DNA of 64,000 nt, taken from the NCBI GenBank assembly GCA_023146255.1, contig JAGLCJ010000003.1, positions 561,275 to 625,274 of the forward strand, given 5' to 3'. The first letter of the stretch is position 1, and the number at the start of each line of letters is the position of its first letter. The notes under the pieces were generated by a model. That model searched no databases and was not told the origin of the DNA. It saw only the letters and a list, made by a program, of their open reading frames with translations. The translations under genes and the position numbers were made by a program. This DNA comes from Alcanivoracaceae bacterium. Its GTDB lineage: Bacteria > Pseudomonadota > Gammaproteobacteria > Pseudomonadales > Alcanivoracaceae. Shown in pieces: positions 8,104 to 17,208 of this stretch.

Positions 8104-8211
8104 ATGGACGAGGTCCTGGAAGAACGTCTCGATGACCGCCTCTGGCTACAAAGCCTTGAGGAGAGCTTCGATGACGACGACGCGGATGAGGATGACGGCT
8201 TCGAGCTGTAA
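8104..8211 (+). CDS. very small acidic protein (35 residues)
   Basis: ATG at 8104 has a strong ribosome binding site AAGGAG seven to eight bases upstream. The product runs MDEVLEERLDDRLWLQSLEE and then a tail dominated by Asp and Glu ending in GFEL. About half the residues are acidic. A T-rich tract (8222-8229) follows the stop. I do not recognise it. Good initiation signals and a free-standing position between tRNA-Asp and fadH argue that it is translated; no function can be assigned. Confidence 0.5.
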   Translation: MDEVLEERLDDRLWLQSLEESFDDDDADEDDGFEL

Positions 8212-8347
8212 TCCCTTCCGCTTTTTTTTATTCCCCCCGCCCTGACTGCCCGCCACGCTCACCGCCCTGAACAATCCTGTCATTGAGACAGCCTCATCCT
8301 GCTCCCCAGAATGCGCCAAAACCGATTGGTTCTCTGAGGGCTCATCC

Positions 8348-10384
8348 ATGTCAGGTCAGCAACGTTACCCGCATCTTCTCAAGCCACTGGATCTCGGCTT
8401 CACCACCCTGCGCAACCGGGTGATTATGGGTTCCATGCATACCGGCCTTGAGGAGCAGCCGAATGGCTATGCCCGTCAGGCGGCCTTTTTTGCCCGCCGT
8501 GCCGAGGGTGGGGTGGCACTGATCGTTACCGGGGGTATTGGCGTATCTGATCGTGGCGTTCTCGGCCCTGGCGCGTCGAAGATGACCAACGAGGATGAGG
8601 CAAAACATCATCGGGTGATTACCGAGGCAGTGCACAACGCCGGTGGCAAAATCCTGATGCAGGCATTACACGGGGGCCGGCAGTCGTACCACAACCAGCT
8701 GGTGGCGCCGTCCGCCAAGCAGGCGCCGATCTATCCGTTCAAACCACATGCGCTGTCCGCTGACGAGGTTGAGCAGGAAATAGCATCCTTCGTTAACGCC
8801 GCCTTACTCGCGAAATGGGCCGGTTATGACGGCGTGGAAATCATGGGCTCGGAGGGCTACCTGATTAACCAGTTCCTGACCCCAAGAGTCAACGAGCGTG
8901 ACGATCAGTGGGGCGGAAGCTACCAGAACCGCATGCGCTTTCCGCTGGAAATTGTCCGCCGTACCCGTGAGCGTTGCGGTCGTGATTTCATCATCATGTA
9001 CCGCATTTCATCGCTGGATCTGGTGCCAGATGGTTCTGACTGGAATGAAGTCGTGCAACTGGCGAAAGCGCTGGAGCAGGCCGGCGTGACCATTCTTAAT
9101 TGCGGTATTGGCTGGCATGAAGCACGGGTGCCAACCATCGCAACCATGGTGCCGCGTGCCGCCTTTACCTGGGTGGCCCGCAAACTGAAGCAGGAAATTT
9201 CCGTGCCGCTGGTGACCAGCAACCGCATCAATATGCCGTCGGTGGCGGAGGAAGTGTTGGCCCGCGGTGACGCCGATATGGTGTCGATGGCGAGACCGAT
9301 GCTGGCCGACCCGGACTTTGTCCGCAAAGCGATGGAGGATCGCGAAAATGAAGTGAACACCTGCATTGCCTGCAATCAGGCGTGTCTTGATCACACCTTT
9401 CAACTGCGTCAGGCCAGCTGCCTCGTTAACCCGCTGGCTTGCTACGAAACCGAACTGAAAGTCGAGCCGACCACGCAGCCGCGTCGCTTTGCCGTGGTCG
9501 GTGCCGGCCCTGCGGGCATGGCATTTTCCCTCACTGCCGCCCAGCGTGGACATCAGGTGACGCTGTTTGATGCAGCTGACCGGATTGGTGGCCAGTTCAA
9601 CATTGCCCGACAGATTCCCGGTAAGGAGGAGTTCAACGAAACGTTGCGCTATTTTGATGTAATGCTGAAGAAACATGGAGTGGAGCTGCGTCTGAATACG
9701 CGAGTATCGGCTCAGGATCTTGTTGCTGGCCAGTTTGATGAGGTGATCGTTGCCACCGGCATACAGCCGCGTCATCCGGACATTGACGGCATCGACCATC
9801 CGAGTGTGCTCAGCTATCTCGACGTTCTGCGAGATCATCAAGCGGTTGGCAAGCGGGTTGCTATCATTGGTGCCGGAGGCATCGGTTTTGATCTGGCCGA
9901 ATACATCAGTCATGGCAAAACATCAGCCAGCCTTGATCCGCTGCTATTCATGAAAGAGTGGGGGATTGATCCATCAGCGTCAGCGCGCGGTGGTGTTGAC
10001 GGCGTTCAGGCCGAGGTTGAGCCTTCTCCCCGGCAGATCTGGTTGTTGCAGCGCAAGGCCAGCAAGGTCGGTGCCGGGCTTGGCAAGACCACCGGCTGGA
10101 TTCATCGTGAGGCGCTGAAGAAGAAGGGCGTACAGATGGTGCCGGGGGTGAACTATCTGAAAGTGGATGATGCCGGGCTGCATGTCGAGATCAATGGCGA
10201 GGCGCGGGTGCTGGAGGTGGACAATGTGGTGGTCTGTGCCGGTCAGGAACCGCTGCGAGAACTGGAAAAGCCGTTGCTTGATGCCGGCATCAGTGTCCGG
10301 GTAATTGGTGGTGCTGATGTGGCTGCTGAGCTGGATGCCAAGCGGGCGATTGATCAGGGGGTGCGTCTGGCGCTCGCCGTCTGA
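8348..10384 (+). CDS. fadH: 2,4-dienoyl-CoA reductase (NADPH), FadH type
   Basis: 678 residues, the length of E. coli FadH. The N-terminal FMN TIM barrel shows LMQALHGGRQSYH and the substrate-site region YDGVEIMGSEGYLINQFL. The 4Fe-4S cysteines are C339, C342, C346 and C358 (CIACNQAC...SC). The C-terminal half has an FAD/NAD dinucleotide-binding motif VVGAGPAGMAFS and an NADPH motif IIGAGGIGFDLAEYISHG. It reduces 2,4-dienoyl-CoA intermediates during beta-oxidation of unsaturated fatty acids, in the cytoplasm. It is a single-gene unit closed by a strong terminator. GAGGG upstream of the ATG supports the start. Confidence 0.95.
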   Translation: MSGQQRYPHLLKPLDLGFTTLRNRVIMGSMHTGLEEQPNGYARQAAFFARRAEGGVALIVTGGIGVSDRGVLGPGASKMTNEDEAKHHRVITEAVHNAGGKILMQALHGGRQSYHNQLVAPSAKQAPIYPFKPHALSADEVEQEIASFVNAALLAKWAGYDGVEIMGSEGYLINQFLTPRVNERDDQWGGSYQNRMRFPLEIVRRTRERCGRDFIIMYRISSLDLVPDGSDWNEVVQLAKALEQAGVTILNCGIGWHEARVPTIATMVPRAAFTWVARKLKQEISVPLVTSNRINMPSVAEEVLARGDADMVSMARPMLADPDFVRKAMEDRENEVNTCIACNQACLDHTFQLRQASCLVNPLACYETELKVEPTTQPRRFAVVGAGPAGMAFSLTAAQRGHQVTLFDAADRIGGQFNIARQIPGKEEFNETLRYFDVMLKKHGVELRLNTRVSAQDLVAGQFDEVIVATGIQPRHPDIDGIDHPSVLSYLDVLRDHQAVGKRVAIIGAGGIGFDLAEYISHGKTSASLDPLLFMKEWGIDPSASARGGVDGVQAEVEPSPRQIWLLQRKASKVGAGLGKTTGWIHREALKKKGVQMVPGVNYLKVDDAGLHVEINGEARVLEVDNVVVCAGQEPLRELEKPLLDAGISVRVIGGADVAAELDAKRAIDQGVRLALAV

Positions 10385-10408
10385 TCCGGTTGTCTCCGAT
10401 CTGATCTG

Positions 10409-10436
10409 AAAGCCCGGCTTTGGCCGGGCTTTTTTT
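10409..10436 (+). terminator. rho-independent terminator after fadH
   Basis: AAAGCCCGGC-TTTG-GCCGGGCTTT followed by more T residues, 25 bp after the fadH stop. Confidence 0.93.
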
Positions 10437-10488
10437 ATGCTTGCCTCAGAAACGTCGGCAAAGTCACGCTGCCAGCGTTGACCTTGAC

Positions 10489-10494
10489 TATAAT
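10489..10494 (+). promoter_or_regulatory. possible -10 element (TATAAT) for the coiled-coil gene
   Basis: A perfect TATAAT 57 bp ahead of the start at 10552. No good -35 hexamer is seen at 16-18 bp, so the assignment is tentative. Confidence 0.4.
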
Positions 10495-10551
10495 CGGCAC
10501 CATATTGACCCATAGCGTCAGCTTCACCCCATCAAATTAAAAGGACATGGT

Positions 10552-11967
10552 ATGGGTATGTCGGCCGTCACCTCCGAGGCAATCCTGTTTTTCGGTGATC
10601 GCGGAGTCAGCAAGAGCATGCTGTTCTCCGATTTTGAGGCCATTCTTGACGGCATGGTGGGCGTACCGGAGTTTGCCGGCAGCCAGATCAAGGGAGCCTA
10701 TTGCCTGGTCAATGGCCACCTTCAGGTGGTCGCGCTGGTGCTGTTTCTGATTGATTTTGATGATGACGGTATGGCGGACCACACCTGGAATGTACCACTG
10801 CGTCATCTGGCGGAGCATGGTGGCCCTGGTCCGGATATGGGCGCGGGGCCGGTGAAGCTGGCCTGTCGCAGCCAGTGCCCGGTAGCCTGGCATCAGGACA
10901 AACTGTGGGATCCGGTCATGAAACCGGGTGCCAACCACTTCGTTTTTGTCCGCGACACGGTTAAGGAACGCGGTGCCAAGATCGGTCTGTTCATTGATGA
11001 TTCGTCGCCGGCTCCGGTCGCGGCTGCGCAGGCCGTTAAGCAGTTTCCGCCGGCAGCGGTAGTGCCGCCAACGGTGGCGCCAGTCGTCGCCCCGGAACCG
11101 CCGGTGGTTCAGCCTGCTACTCAGGCGCAACAGGTTGCCAGAGACGACAAGGAGCGAATTCGCCTTGCTCGCACCCTCAAGGAGCTGCGCCTGCGGGTGC
11201 AGACCATGGAAAACAAGCACAAGGAAGAGGTCGGTCAGCTGCGTTACGCGCACCAGACCAAGGAAGAAATTCTCAGCACCCAGCTTGAGAAGGTGCTGAT
11301 GCAGTTTAAGACGCTGAAGTCACAGAATACCGCGCTGCGCGAGCAGGCGGATTCACTCAAGGCGCAGGTAATGTCTCTGAATGAGAGTCTGCAGGAGCAG
11401 ATGCATCGCAGCCATGAGCATGGCGGCGAGATTGAAATCCTGACTGAGCAGTACAAGGTTGCGCTGGAGCAGCGTCTGGAGGAGGAGCGAGCACGCCTGA
11501 GTGAAAGTCTGCATGCCAAGGAAATGGAAGTGCTGACCCGCGAAGAGCGTATTGCCGCTCTGGAAGGAGAGCTGGTGGATGCTCGTCATGAGCAGATCCG
11601 TTCAGCCAATACCGGGGCCGAAAAGCTGCTCGAAAAATTGCAGACCCTTGGCCTTAATTTTATTGCCTTCCATCCCGGCGCTGGTCATATCTCGATCAAT
11701 GCTTCCGAGATTTCCGATTACATGCAGAACCCGATGGCTTTTGCTGCACGCAAGTGTCTGGTCACGGAAGAGCATTACCGGGCATGGCTGCGCCACTATG
11801 AGAATCCGGTCTGTCAGGTTGAGATAAGCGGGCAGACTTGTGGCAAGCGCGTGATCCGTGTCGATGTACCAAACCAGTTCCGGCCAGGGCAATCGGATCG
11901 TAATGCCAACCGCTGCCAGTATTGCCGGTCCGATACGGCGATAGAGAATGTATTGAAGTTTCGTTGA
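10552..11967 (+). CDS. coiled-coil protein with C-terminal four-cysteine site, function unknown
   Basis: 471 residues in four parts. A globular N-terminal domain (1-145) contains ILFFGDRGVSKSMLFSDFEA and a Cys pair in LACRSQCPVAW. A Pro/Ala/Val linker follows (about 146-190). A long coiled coil rich in Glu, Lys, Gln and Leu spans roughly 195-345. A C-terminal domain has C-x7-C (CQVEISGQTC) and later C-x2-C (CQYC), probably one zinc site. AAGGA stands six bases before the chosen ATG; the ATG two codons on is equally possible. It is a single gene between fadH and the cNMP/rhodanese gene. No function is assigned. Confidence 0.85.
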   Translation: MGMSAVTSEAILFFGDRGVSKSMLFSDFEAILDGMVGVPEFAGSQIKGAYCLVNGHLQVVALVLFLIDFDDDGMADHTWNVPLRHLAEHGGPGPDMGAGPVKLACRSQCPVAWHQDKLWDPVMKPGANHFVFVRDTVKERGAKIGLFIDDSSPAPVAAAQAVKQFPPAAVVPPTVAPVVAPEPPVVQPATQAQQVARDDKERIRLARTLKELRLRVQTMENKHKEEVGQLRYAHQTKEEILSTQLEKVLMQFKTLKSQNTALREQADSLKAQVMSLNESLQEQMHRSHEHGGEIEILTEQYKVALEQRLEEERARLSESLHAKEMEVLTREERIAALEGELVDARHEQIRSANTGAEKLLEKLQTLGLNFIAFHPGAGHISINASEISDYMQNPMAFAARKCLVTEEHYRAWLRHYENPVCQVEISGQTCGKRVIRVDVPNQFRPGQSDRNANRCQYCRSDTAIENVLKFR

Positions 11968-12075
11968 GATATATCTGTTTGTGAGGGTTGTCACAAAACA
12001 GGCAAGGGAATATGAATCTGGTACGGAACGTGCAAAATCAAGCCCCGAAATGGGAGCAAATGGCGCGGAGCAGTC

Positions 12076-13155
12076 ATGGCCAACAGCGAGTCCATCGATA
12101 AGAGTTTGTTACAGACCTTCGTTCCGGTAAATGCGTTGAGTGGCGATCATCTCGACCGTTTGCTGGAGCAGCAGGAGGTTGTGCACTATCGCTCAGGTGA
12201 AGTGCTGTTCAGTAAGGGTGAGACGGATAACCACACTATCTATGTGCTGAAAGGGGAGGTGGAGCTGGATCAGGGTGACGGAAATTGTCAGCTGATTTCC
12301 GCCGGAGGTGTCGAGTCGTGGCATCCTCTGGATCATGCCCAGCCACGGCGGAGCACGGCCACGGCAAAAACCGATGTCAGCGTTGTGCGATTCAGCAGCG
12401 CTGGGTTGGACTCGATTCTGGCCTGGGACCAGTCCGCCGGCTATGTGATTCTGGACATTAACTCCAACGCCGCTTATCAGGATGACCGGCACTGGATGAT
12501 TCGACTGCTCAAGTCGAAGCTGTTCTACCGGATTCCGCCGGGCAATATTCTGGAAATTTTCCGGCGTCTGAAGCCGCTGCGTTTTCGTGCCGGTCAGGCG
12601 GTGATTACCCAGGGCGACGATGCCGACTGCTGCTACATCATCAAGCAGGGTTTGTGTGAGGTTCTGATCAAGGCAGAAGGTGCTTCTGACCCGACCCCGG
12701 TGGCACTGCTGGAGCAGGGGCAGTGGTTCGGTGAGGATGCCTTGCTGTCGGGCAAGCCGCGAAATGCCACCGTGGTCATGGCAACGGATGGCGAGCTTAT
12801 GCGGCTTGATCGCAAGGACTTTGATGAGCTGTTGGGCGAACCTATTGTCCGTACCATCTCTGCCGCAGATGCGCGTGAGCGCTTGGCCGCCGGCGCTCGC
12901 TGGCTGGATGTGCGTACTCCGGATGAGTTCGAGCAGTCCCATCTGCGTGGGGCGCTGAACATGCCGCTCAATGTGCTGCGTCTGAAGTCGCGGCTGCTGG
13001 ACCCGTCAAAAGTCTATATCGCCTGCTGTGATACCGGCCGGCGCAGTGCCTCAGCCGCATTCCTGCTCAACAACGTCGGCATCGACGTGCACGTGCTGGA
13101 AGGGGGGTTGAATGCGCAGGGCGCGTTTCTGGGAGACCTGATCGAGCGCGAATAA
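12076..13155 (+). CDS. double cyclic-nucleotide-binding domain protein with C-terminal rhodanese domain
   Basis: 359 residues. The first cNMP-binding fold (about 12-130) is degenerate. The second (about 145-255) keeps the family pattern FRAGQAVITQGDDADCCYII...GQWFGEDALLSGKPRNATV, although the phosphate-cassette Arg/Ala pair is only loosely preserved. Residues 260-350 form a rhodanese domain with LDVRTPDEF and the active loop CCDTGRRS; Cys318 is the likely persulfide nucleophile. The architecture suggests a cytoplasmic sensor coupling a nucleotide or redox cue to sulfur transfer, but this is inference. It precedes nadK by 93 bp on the same strand. Confidence 0.88.
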   Translation: MANSESIDKSLLQTFVPVNALSGDHLDRLLEQQEVVHYRSGEVLFSKGETDNHTIYVLKGEVELDQGDGNCQLISAGGVESWHPLDHAQPRRSTATAKTDVSVVRFSSAGLDSILAWDQSAGYVILDINSNAAYQDDRHWMIRLLKSKLFYRIPPGNILEIFRRLKPLRFRAGQAVITQGDDADCCYIIKQGLCEVLIKAEGASDPTPVALLEQGQWFGEDALLSGKPRNATVVMATDGELMRLDRKDFDELLGEPIVRTISAADARERLAAGARWLDVRTPDEFEQSHLRGALNMPLNVLRLKSRLLDPSKVYIACCDTGRRSASAAFLLNNVGIDVHVLEGGLNAQGAFLGDLIERE

Positions 13156-13166
13156 AGCCCGGGCGG

Positions 13167-13183
13167 GCCGGTTTCACACCGGC
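13167..13183 (+). terminator. weak hairpin after the cNMP/rhodanese gene
   Basis: GCCGGT-TTCAC-ACCGGC begins 11 bp after the stop. It has no T-run, so it may be an attenuator or a weak terminator before nadK. Confidence 0.35.
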
Positions 13184-13248
13184 TTGCCTTGCCTTGCTGC
13201 TCACTCCCCTTCATGCTTTCCGCTTCCTTTCTGTCATGAGGTGCCGCG

Positions 13249-14139
13249 GTGCCGCGTGAGACTTTCCGCCATATCGGCCTGATCGCCAAAACCGAGAGCG
13301 AGCAGGCCCTGTATTCCCTGCGCCAACTGGTGCATTTCCTTAACGGCCGTGGTGCCCACGTTATCCTTGATCAGGAGCTGTCCGAATCGCTTCCCGAGCT
13401 TGGCCTGCAGGCAGGTAGCCGCAATCAGCTTGGCGAGTCCTGCGATCTGGTCATCGTCGTTGGAGGTGATGGCTGTCTGCTCGGCGCGGCCAGGGCGCTG
13501 GCCCGGCATGACGTGCCGGTGCTCGGCGTCAACCGCGGCCGGCTTGGTTTTCTTACCGACATTCTGCCCTCCGAGATTGAATCCCGTGTTGGTCAGGTGC
13601 TGGATGGTGACTATGCTATCGAGTCGAGATTTCTGATCGATATGGAAGTGCGGCGTGGCAAAACCGTACTCGGCGAAGGCGCTGCGCTCAACGATGTCGT
13701 GCTGCTGTCCGGTGACAACGTCCATATGATCGAGTTCGATCTGCACATCGACGGGGTTTACGTTTACAGCCAGCGCTCTGATGGCCTGATTATTTCAACG
13801 CCAACAGGCTCAACTGCCTATGCGCTTTCCGGTGGCGGGCCGATCATGCATCCAAAGCTGGATGCGATGGTGCTGGTGCCGCTGAACCCGCATACCCTGA
13901 CCAGCCGTCCCCTTGTGGTAGATGGCAATAGCGAGATCAAGATCCGTATTCGCAGTCATCGCGTCCGGCCGCTGGTCAGTTGTGATGGTCAGGAAGGAGT
14001 TCGCGCCCAGCTGGATGACGTGATCTCAATTCGCAAGAAGCCCCACAGACTGAAATTGCTGCATCCGCCGGGCCATGATTTTTACGAGGCCTGTCGTTCC
14101 AAGCTGGGCTGGAGCAGTCGCCCCGGAGAATCATCATGA
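13249..14139 (+). CDS. nadK: NAD kinase
   Basis: 296 residues, normal length for bacterial NAD kinase. The catalytic GGDG motif is at residues 72-75 (IVVGGDGCLLG). ALNDVVLLSG occupies the NE/D position and TPTGSTAYALSGGGP is the conserved nucleotide-binding segment. It makes NADP+ from NAD+ and ATP (or polyphosphate). Translation starts at GTG 13249, preceded by GAGG at seven bases; no ATG lies near. The stop overlaps the next start (ATGA), beginning the nadK-DUF1315-pepN overlapping set. Confidence 0.96.
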   Translation: MPRETFRHIGLIAKTESEQALYSLRQLVHFLNGRGAHVILDQELSESLPELGLQAGSRNQLGESCDLVIVVGGDGCLLGAARALARHDVPVLGVNRGRLGFLTDILPSEIESRVGQVLDGDYAIESRFLIDMEVRRGKTVLGEGAALNDVVLLSGDNVHMIEFDLHIDGVYVYSQRSDGLIISTPTGSTAYALSGGGPIMHPKLDAMVLVPLNPHTLTSRPLVVDGNSEIKIRIRSHRVRPLVSCDGQEGVRAQLDDVISIRKKPHRLKLLHPPGHDFYEACRSKLGWSSRPGESS

Positions 14140-14405
14140 GTCAGGATTTTGCCCGTGTTGCCGCGCAGATGAGTCGCGATGTTTACGAGAGCTTGCGTCG
14201 CTCGGTTGAGCTGGGTCGCTGGCCCGATGGCCGAACGCTGACGAAGGAGCAGCGGGAAACCAGCCTGCAGGCCGTGATTGCCTGGGAGGCATTGAATCTG
14301 CCGGAGCAGCAACGTAGCGGTCATATCGACAAACCCGACTGTGCAACCGACAGTCACGACGAGCAGCCGGTGAACTGGCGCAGCGGGGGAAAGTCTGATG
14401 CGTGA
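14136..14405 (+). CDS. DUF1315 family protein
   Basis: 89 residues. The pattern YESLRRSVELGRWPDGRTLT and KEQRETSLQAVIAWEALNLP is that of the DUF1315 (YeaC-like) family, which has no established function. It overlaps nadK by four bases upstream and pepN by eight bases downstream, so it is translationally coupled to both. No signal peptide or cysteine site of note. Confidence 0.88.
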   Translation: MSQDFARVAAQMSRDVYESLRRSVELGRWPDGRTLTKEQRETSLQAVIAWEALNLPEQQRSGHIDKPDCATDSHDEQPVNWRSGGKSDA

Positions 14406-17004
14406 CAACCAGGCTCCGAAACCGGTGCGCCGTCTCGATTATCTGCCGCCGGCATTTCTCGTCGACAGGGTATGGCTCGATGTTGATATTCATGATGATC
14501 TGACTCGCGTTACCGCACGCCTGAGCATGCGGCGTAATCCGGTGGCATCGCCAGCCCAGGTCTGTGAACTGGACGGTGAGGGTTTGCAGCTTGAATCCCT
14601 GTGTATTGACGGCGTAGCGGTGCCGTCCGATCAGTATCACTATGAGCGTGATCGGCTGGTGCTGAAAGCTGTGCCGGACCAGTTCGAGCTGGAGTCCGTG
14701 GTCACAATCGATCCGAAAACCAACACTGCACTGGAAGGGCTTTACGTCTCCAAAGGGATGTACTGCACTCAGTGTGAGGCGGAAGGTTTTCGTCGCATCA
14801 CCTTCTTTCCTGATCGCCCGGATGTGCTCAGCTGTTTTACCACCACTGTGCGTGCAGACAAGGGCCGCTACCCGCTGTTGCTGTCAAACGGCAATCCGGT
14901 GTCACACGGTGAGGAGGGCGGTCGGCATTGGGTGACCTGGGAGGATCCGTTCGCCAAGCCCTGTTACTTGTTCGCCCTTGTTGCCGGTGATCTTGCCTGT
15001 CTTGAAGACAGCTTTGTGACCATTAGTGGTCGCAAGGTTGCGCTGCGCATATATGCCGAGCATCGTGATCTGAACAAACTTGATTTCGCCATGGATTCGT
15101 TAAAGCGCGCCATGCGCTGGGACGAGCAGGTATACGGCCGCGAATATGATCTGGATATCTACATGATCGTTGCGGTCAGCCATTTCAATATGGGCGCCAT
15201 GGAAAACAAGGGCCTGAACATCTTCAATACCTCCTGCGTGCTGGCGCATCCGGATACCACCACGGATCAGGGTTATCAGCGCGTCGAGGCAGTGGTGGCT
15301 CATGAGTATTTTCACAACTGGTCCGGTAATCGGGTGACCTGTCGGGACTGGTTCCAGCTCAGTCTCAAGGAAGGCTTTACCGTATTCCGCGATCAGGAGT
15401 TTTCCGCCGACATGCACTCGCATGCAGTCAAGCGGGTCGAAGACGTCGACATGCTGCGCACCATCCAGTTCGCTGAGGATGGCGGGCCAATGGCCCATCC
15501 GGTGCGACCGGATGAATATCAGAAGATCGATAACTTCTACACCGTCACGATCTACGAAAAGGGCGCAGAAGTTGTGCGCATGCAGCACAACTTGCTTGGT
15601 GCCGCTCAGTTCCGTCGGGCAACTGACCTGTACTTTTCCCGCTTTGATGGTCAGGCGGTCACATGTGACGACTTCGTCGATTGCATGGAAGAAGTCAGCG
15701 GACTGGATCTTTCCCGTTTCCGGCGCTGGTACAGTCAGGCCGGAACGCCGCAGGTGTCGGTTCGGGACTTCTGGACAGACGGGCTCTACCGTCTTGAGAT
15801 TCAGCAGTATGTTCCGCCGACTCCGGGGCAGCCGGACAAGCTGCCATTGATGATCCCGCTGTCCATGTCTTTGCTGGCTCCAGACGGCAGCAAGTTGCCA
15901 GTCACGAAATCCGGCGACACCGACACCGTGCTGATTCTCAATGAGGCGAGTCAGACCTTCGAGTTTTCTCTGTCGGTGCGGCCAGTGCCGGTTTTGCTGC
16001 GCGGGTTCTCGGCACCGGTGGAGCTGGACTACGCCTACACCGCTGAGCAGCTGGCGCTGATTCTTGCCCATGGTGATGACGGGTTCTGTCGCTGGGATGC
16101 TGCCCAACGGCTTGGTTTTGCAGCAATTTCCCGGGTAATGGCGGGTGCAGACCCGGCCGTGGAGGCGGCTGCACTGAGTGTGCCGATGCAGCAGGTGCTG
16201 GCGCGCGCGGGTGAGGACCCGGCAGGTGCCGCGCTTCTGCTGGCATTGCCGTCAGAGCGGGCGGTGGCGGAGCGCTGTCAGCCGCTCGACCCCGGTGCGG
16301 TGTGTCAGGCCCGCAGTGCGCTTGAGTCTGCGCTGGGCGGTTGTCTGGTTGATGGCCTTTGGGCTCTGTTGCCTGATCTTCAGGTGGCCGGGCCCTATCG
16401 TGCTGCTGGTGAAGATGTGGGCCGGAGAACGCTGGCTCAGCGTTGTCTGGCGCTACTGGCTGCTGCCGGAGCAGAGGGAATCGATGACGAGTTGGCCGGT
16501 CGTTTTGACAGGGCTGGCAATATGACCGAGCGGCTCGGTGCGCTGCGGCTGCTGGTGTCACACGATCTTCACGGCGCCGGGGAGATGTTGACACGATTCG
16601 CTGAACGCTATGCCGAAGAAGCGCTGGTGATGGACCAGTGGTTTGCGGTGCAGGCGATGGTTCCGGGTGGGCAGACAGCGGCTCGTGTGGCGGAATTGCT
16701 GAACCACTCGGCTTTCGAGATGACCTCGCCAAACCGGGTCAGGGCGTTGCTCGGCAGCTTTGCTAATGGCAATCCGTCAGCCTTTCACGTTCCGGATGGC
16801 AGCGGTTACAGGTTGTATACCAAGGCGCTGGCCGAACTTGACCGGGTAAACCCTCAGGTTGCCGCCAGAATGGCCAACGCCCTCGCTGTGTTGCCGAGGC
16901 TGGTTCCCGCGCTACAAGCGGTTATGCGGGCGGCAACGGAGGAATTACGAGGCAGTGAATGCTCTGCCAATCTGACGGAAGTGCTGGACCGTGTGCTTGG
17001 CTGA
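14398..17004 (+). CDS. pepN: aminopeptidase N (M1 family)
   Basis: 868 residues, close to E. coli PepN. The substrate-binding GAMEN motif is at residues 266-270. The zinc site is HEYFH (302-306) with the third ligand Glu325 in LKEGF. The long alpha-helical C-terminal domain typical of the monomeric bacterial enzyme follows. It removes N-terminal residues from peptides in the cytoplasm. The start overlaps DUF1315 by eight bases, so it is the last gene of the nadK set. Confidence 0.97.
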   Translation: MRDNQAPKPVRRLDYLPPAFLVDRVWLDVDIHDDLTRVTARLSMRRNPVASPAQVCELDGEGLQLESLCIDGVAVPSDQYHYERDRLVLKAVPDQFELESVVTIDPKTNTALEGLYVSKGMYCTQCEAEGFRRITFFPDRPDVLSCFTTTVRADKGRYPLLLSNGNPVSHGEEGGRHWVTWEDPFAKPCYLFALVAGDLACLEDSFVTISGRKVALRIYAEHRDLNKLDFAMDSLKRAMRWDEQVYGREYDLDIYMIVAVSHFNMGAMENKGLNIFNTSCVLAHPDTTTDQGYQRVEAVVAHEYFHNWSGNRVTCRDWFQLSLKEGFTVFRDQEFSADMHSHAVKRVEDVDMLRTIQFAEDGGPMAHPVRPDEYQKIDNFYTVTIYEKGAEVVRMQHNLLGAAQFRRATDLYFSRFDGQAVTCDDFVDCMEEVSGLDLSRFRRWYSQAGTPQVSVRDFWTDGLYRLEIQQYVPPTPGQPDKLPLMIPLSMSLLAPDGSKLPVTKSGDTDTVLILNEASQTFEFSLSVRPVPVLLRGFSAPVELDYAYTAEQLALILAHGDDGFCRWDAAQRLGFAAISRVMAGADPAVEAAALSVPMQQVLARAGEDPAGAALLLALPSERAVAERCQPLDPGAVCQARSALESALGGCLVDGLWALLPDLQVAGPYRAAGEDVGRRTLAQRCLALLAAAGAEGIDDELAGRFDRAGNMTERLGALRLLVSHDLHGAGEMLTRFAERYAEEALVMDQWFAVQAMVPGGQTAARVAELLNHSAFEMTSPNRVRALLGSFANGNPSAFHVPDGSGYRLYTKALAELDRVNPQVAARMANALAVLPRLVPALQAVMRAATEELRGSECSANLTEVLDRVLG

Positions 17005-17208
17005 CATTCGCCAATGTTTTTGTGAACAGCTTTGCACGAGACCCTGAAGTCACCGATTCCGGTGGATTGGCAGGATGTTTTGTATTTCAATAGGATAAAG
17101 GTGCTGGCGGAGATCGGCACAATAAAATTCGGCGGTGCCTCATATGGGCACTGGCGATTACAAGAAAAACAGATAATTCGAATAATCGGGCGAATCACGG
17201 AGTTGCAC

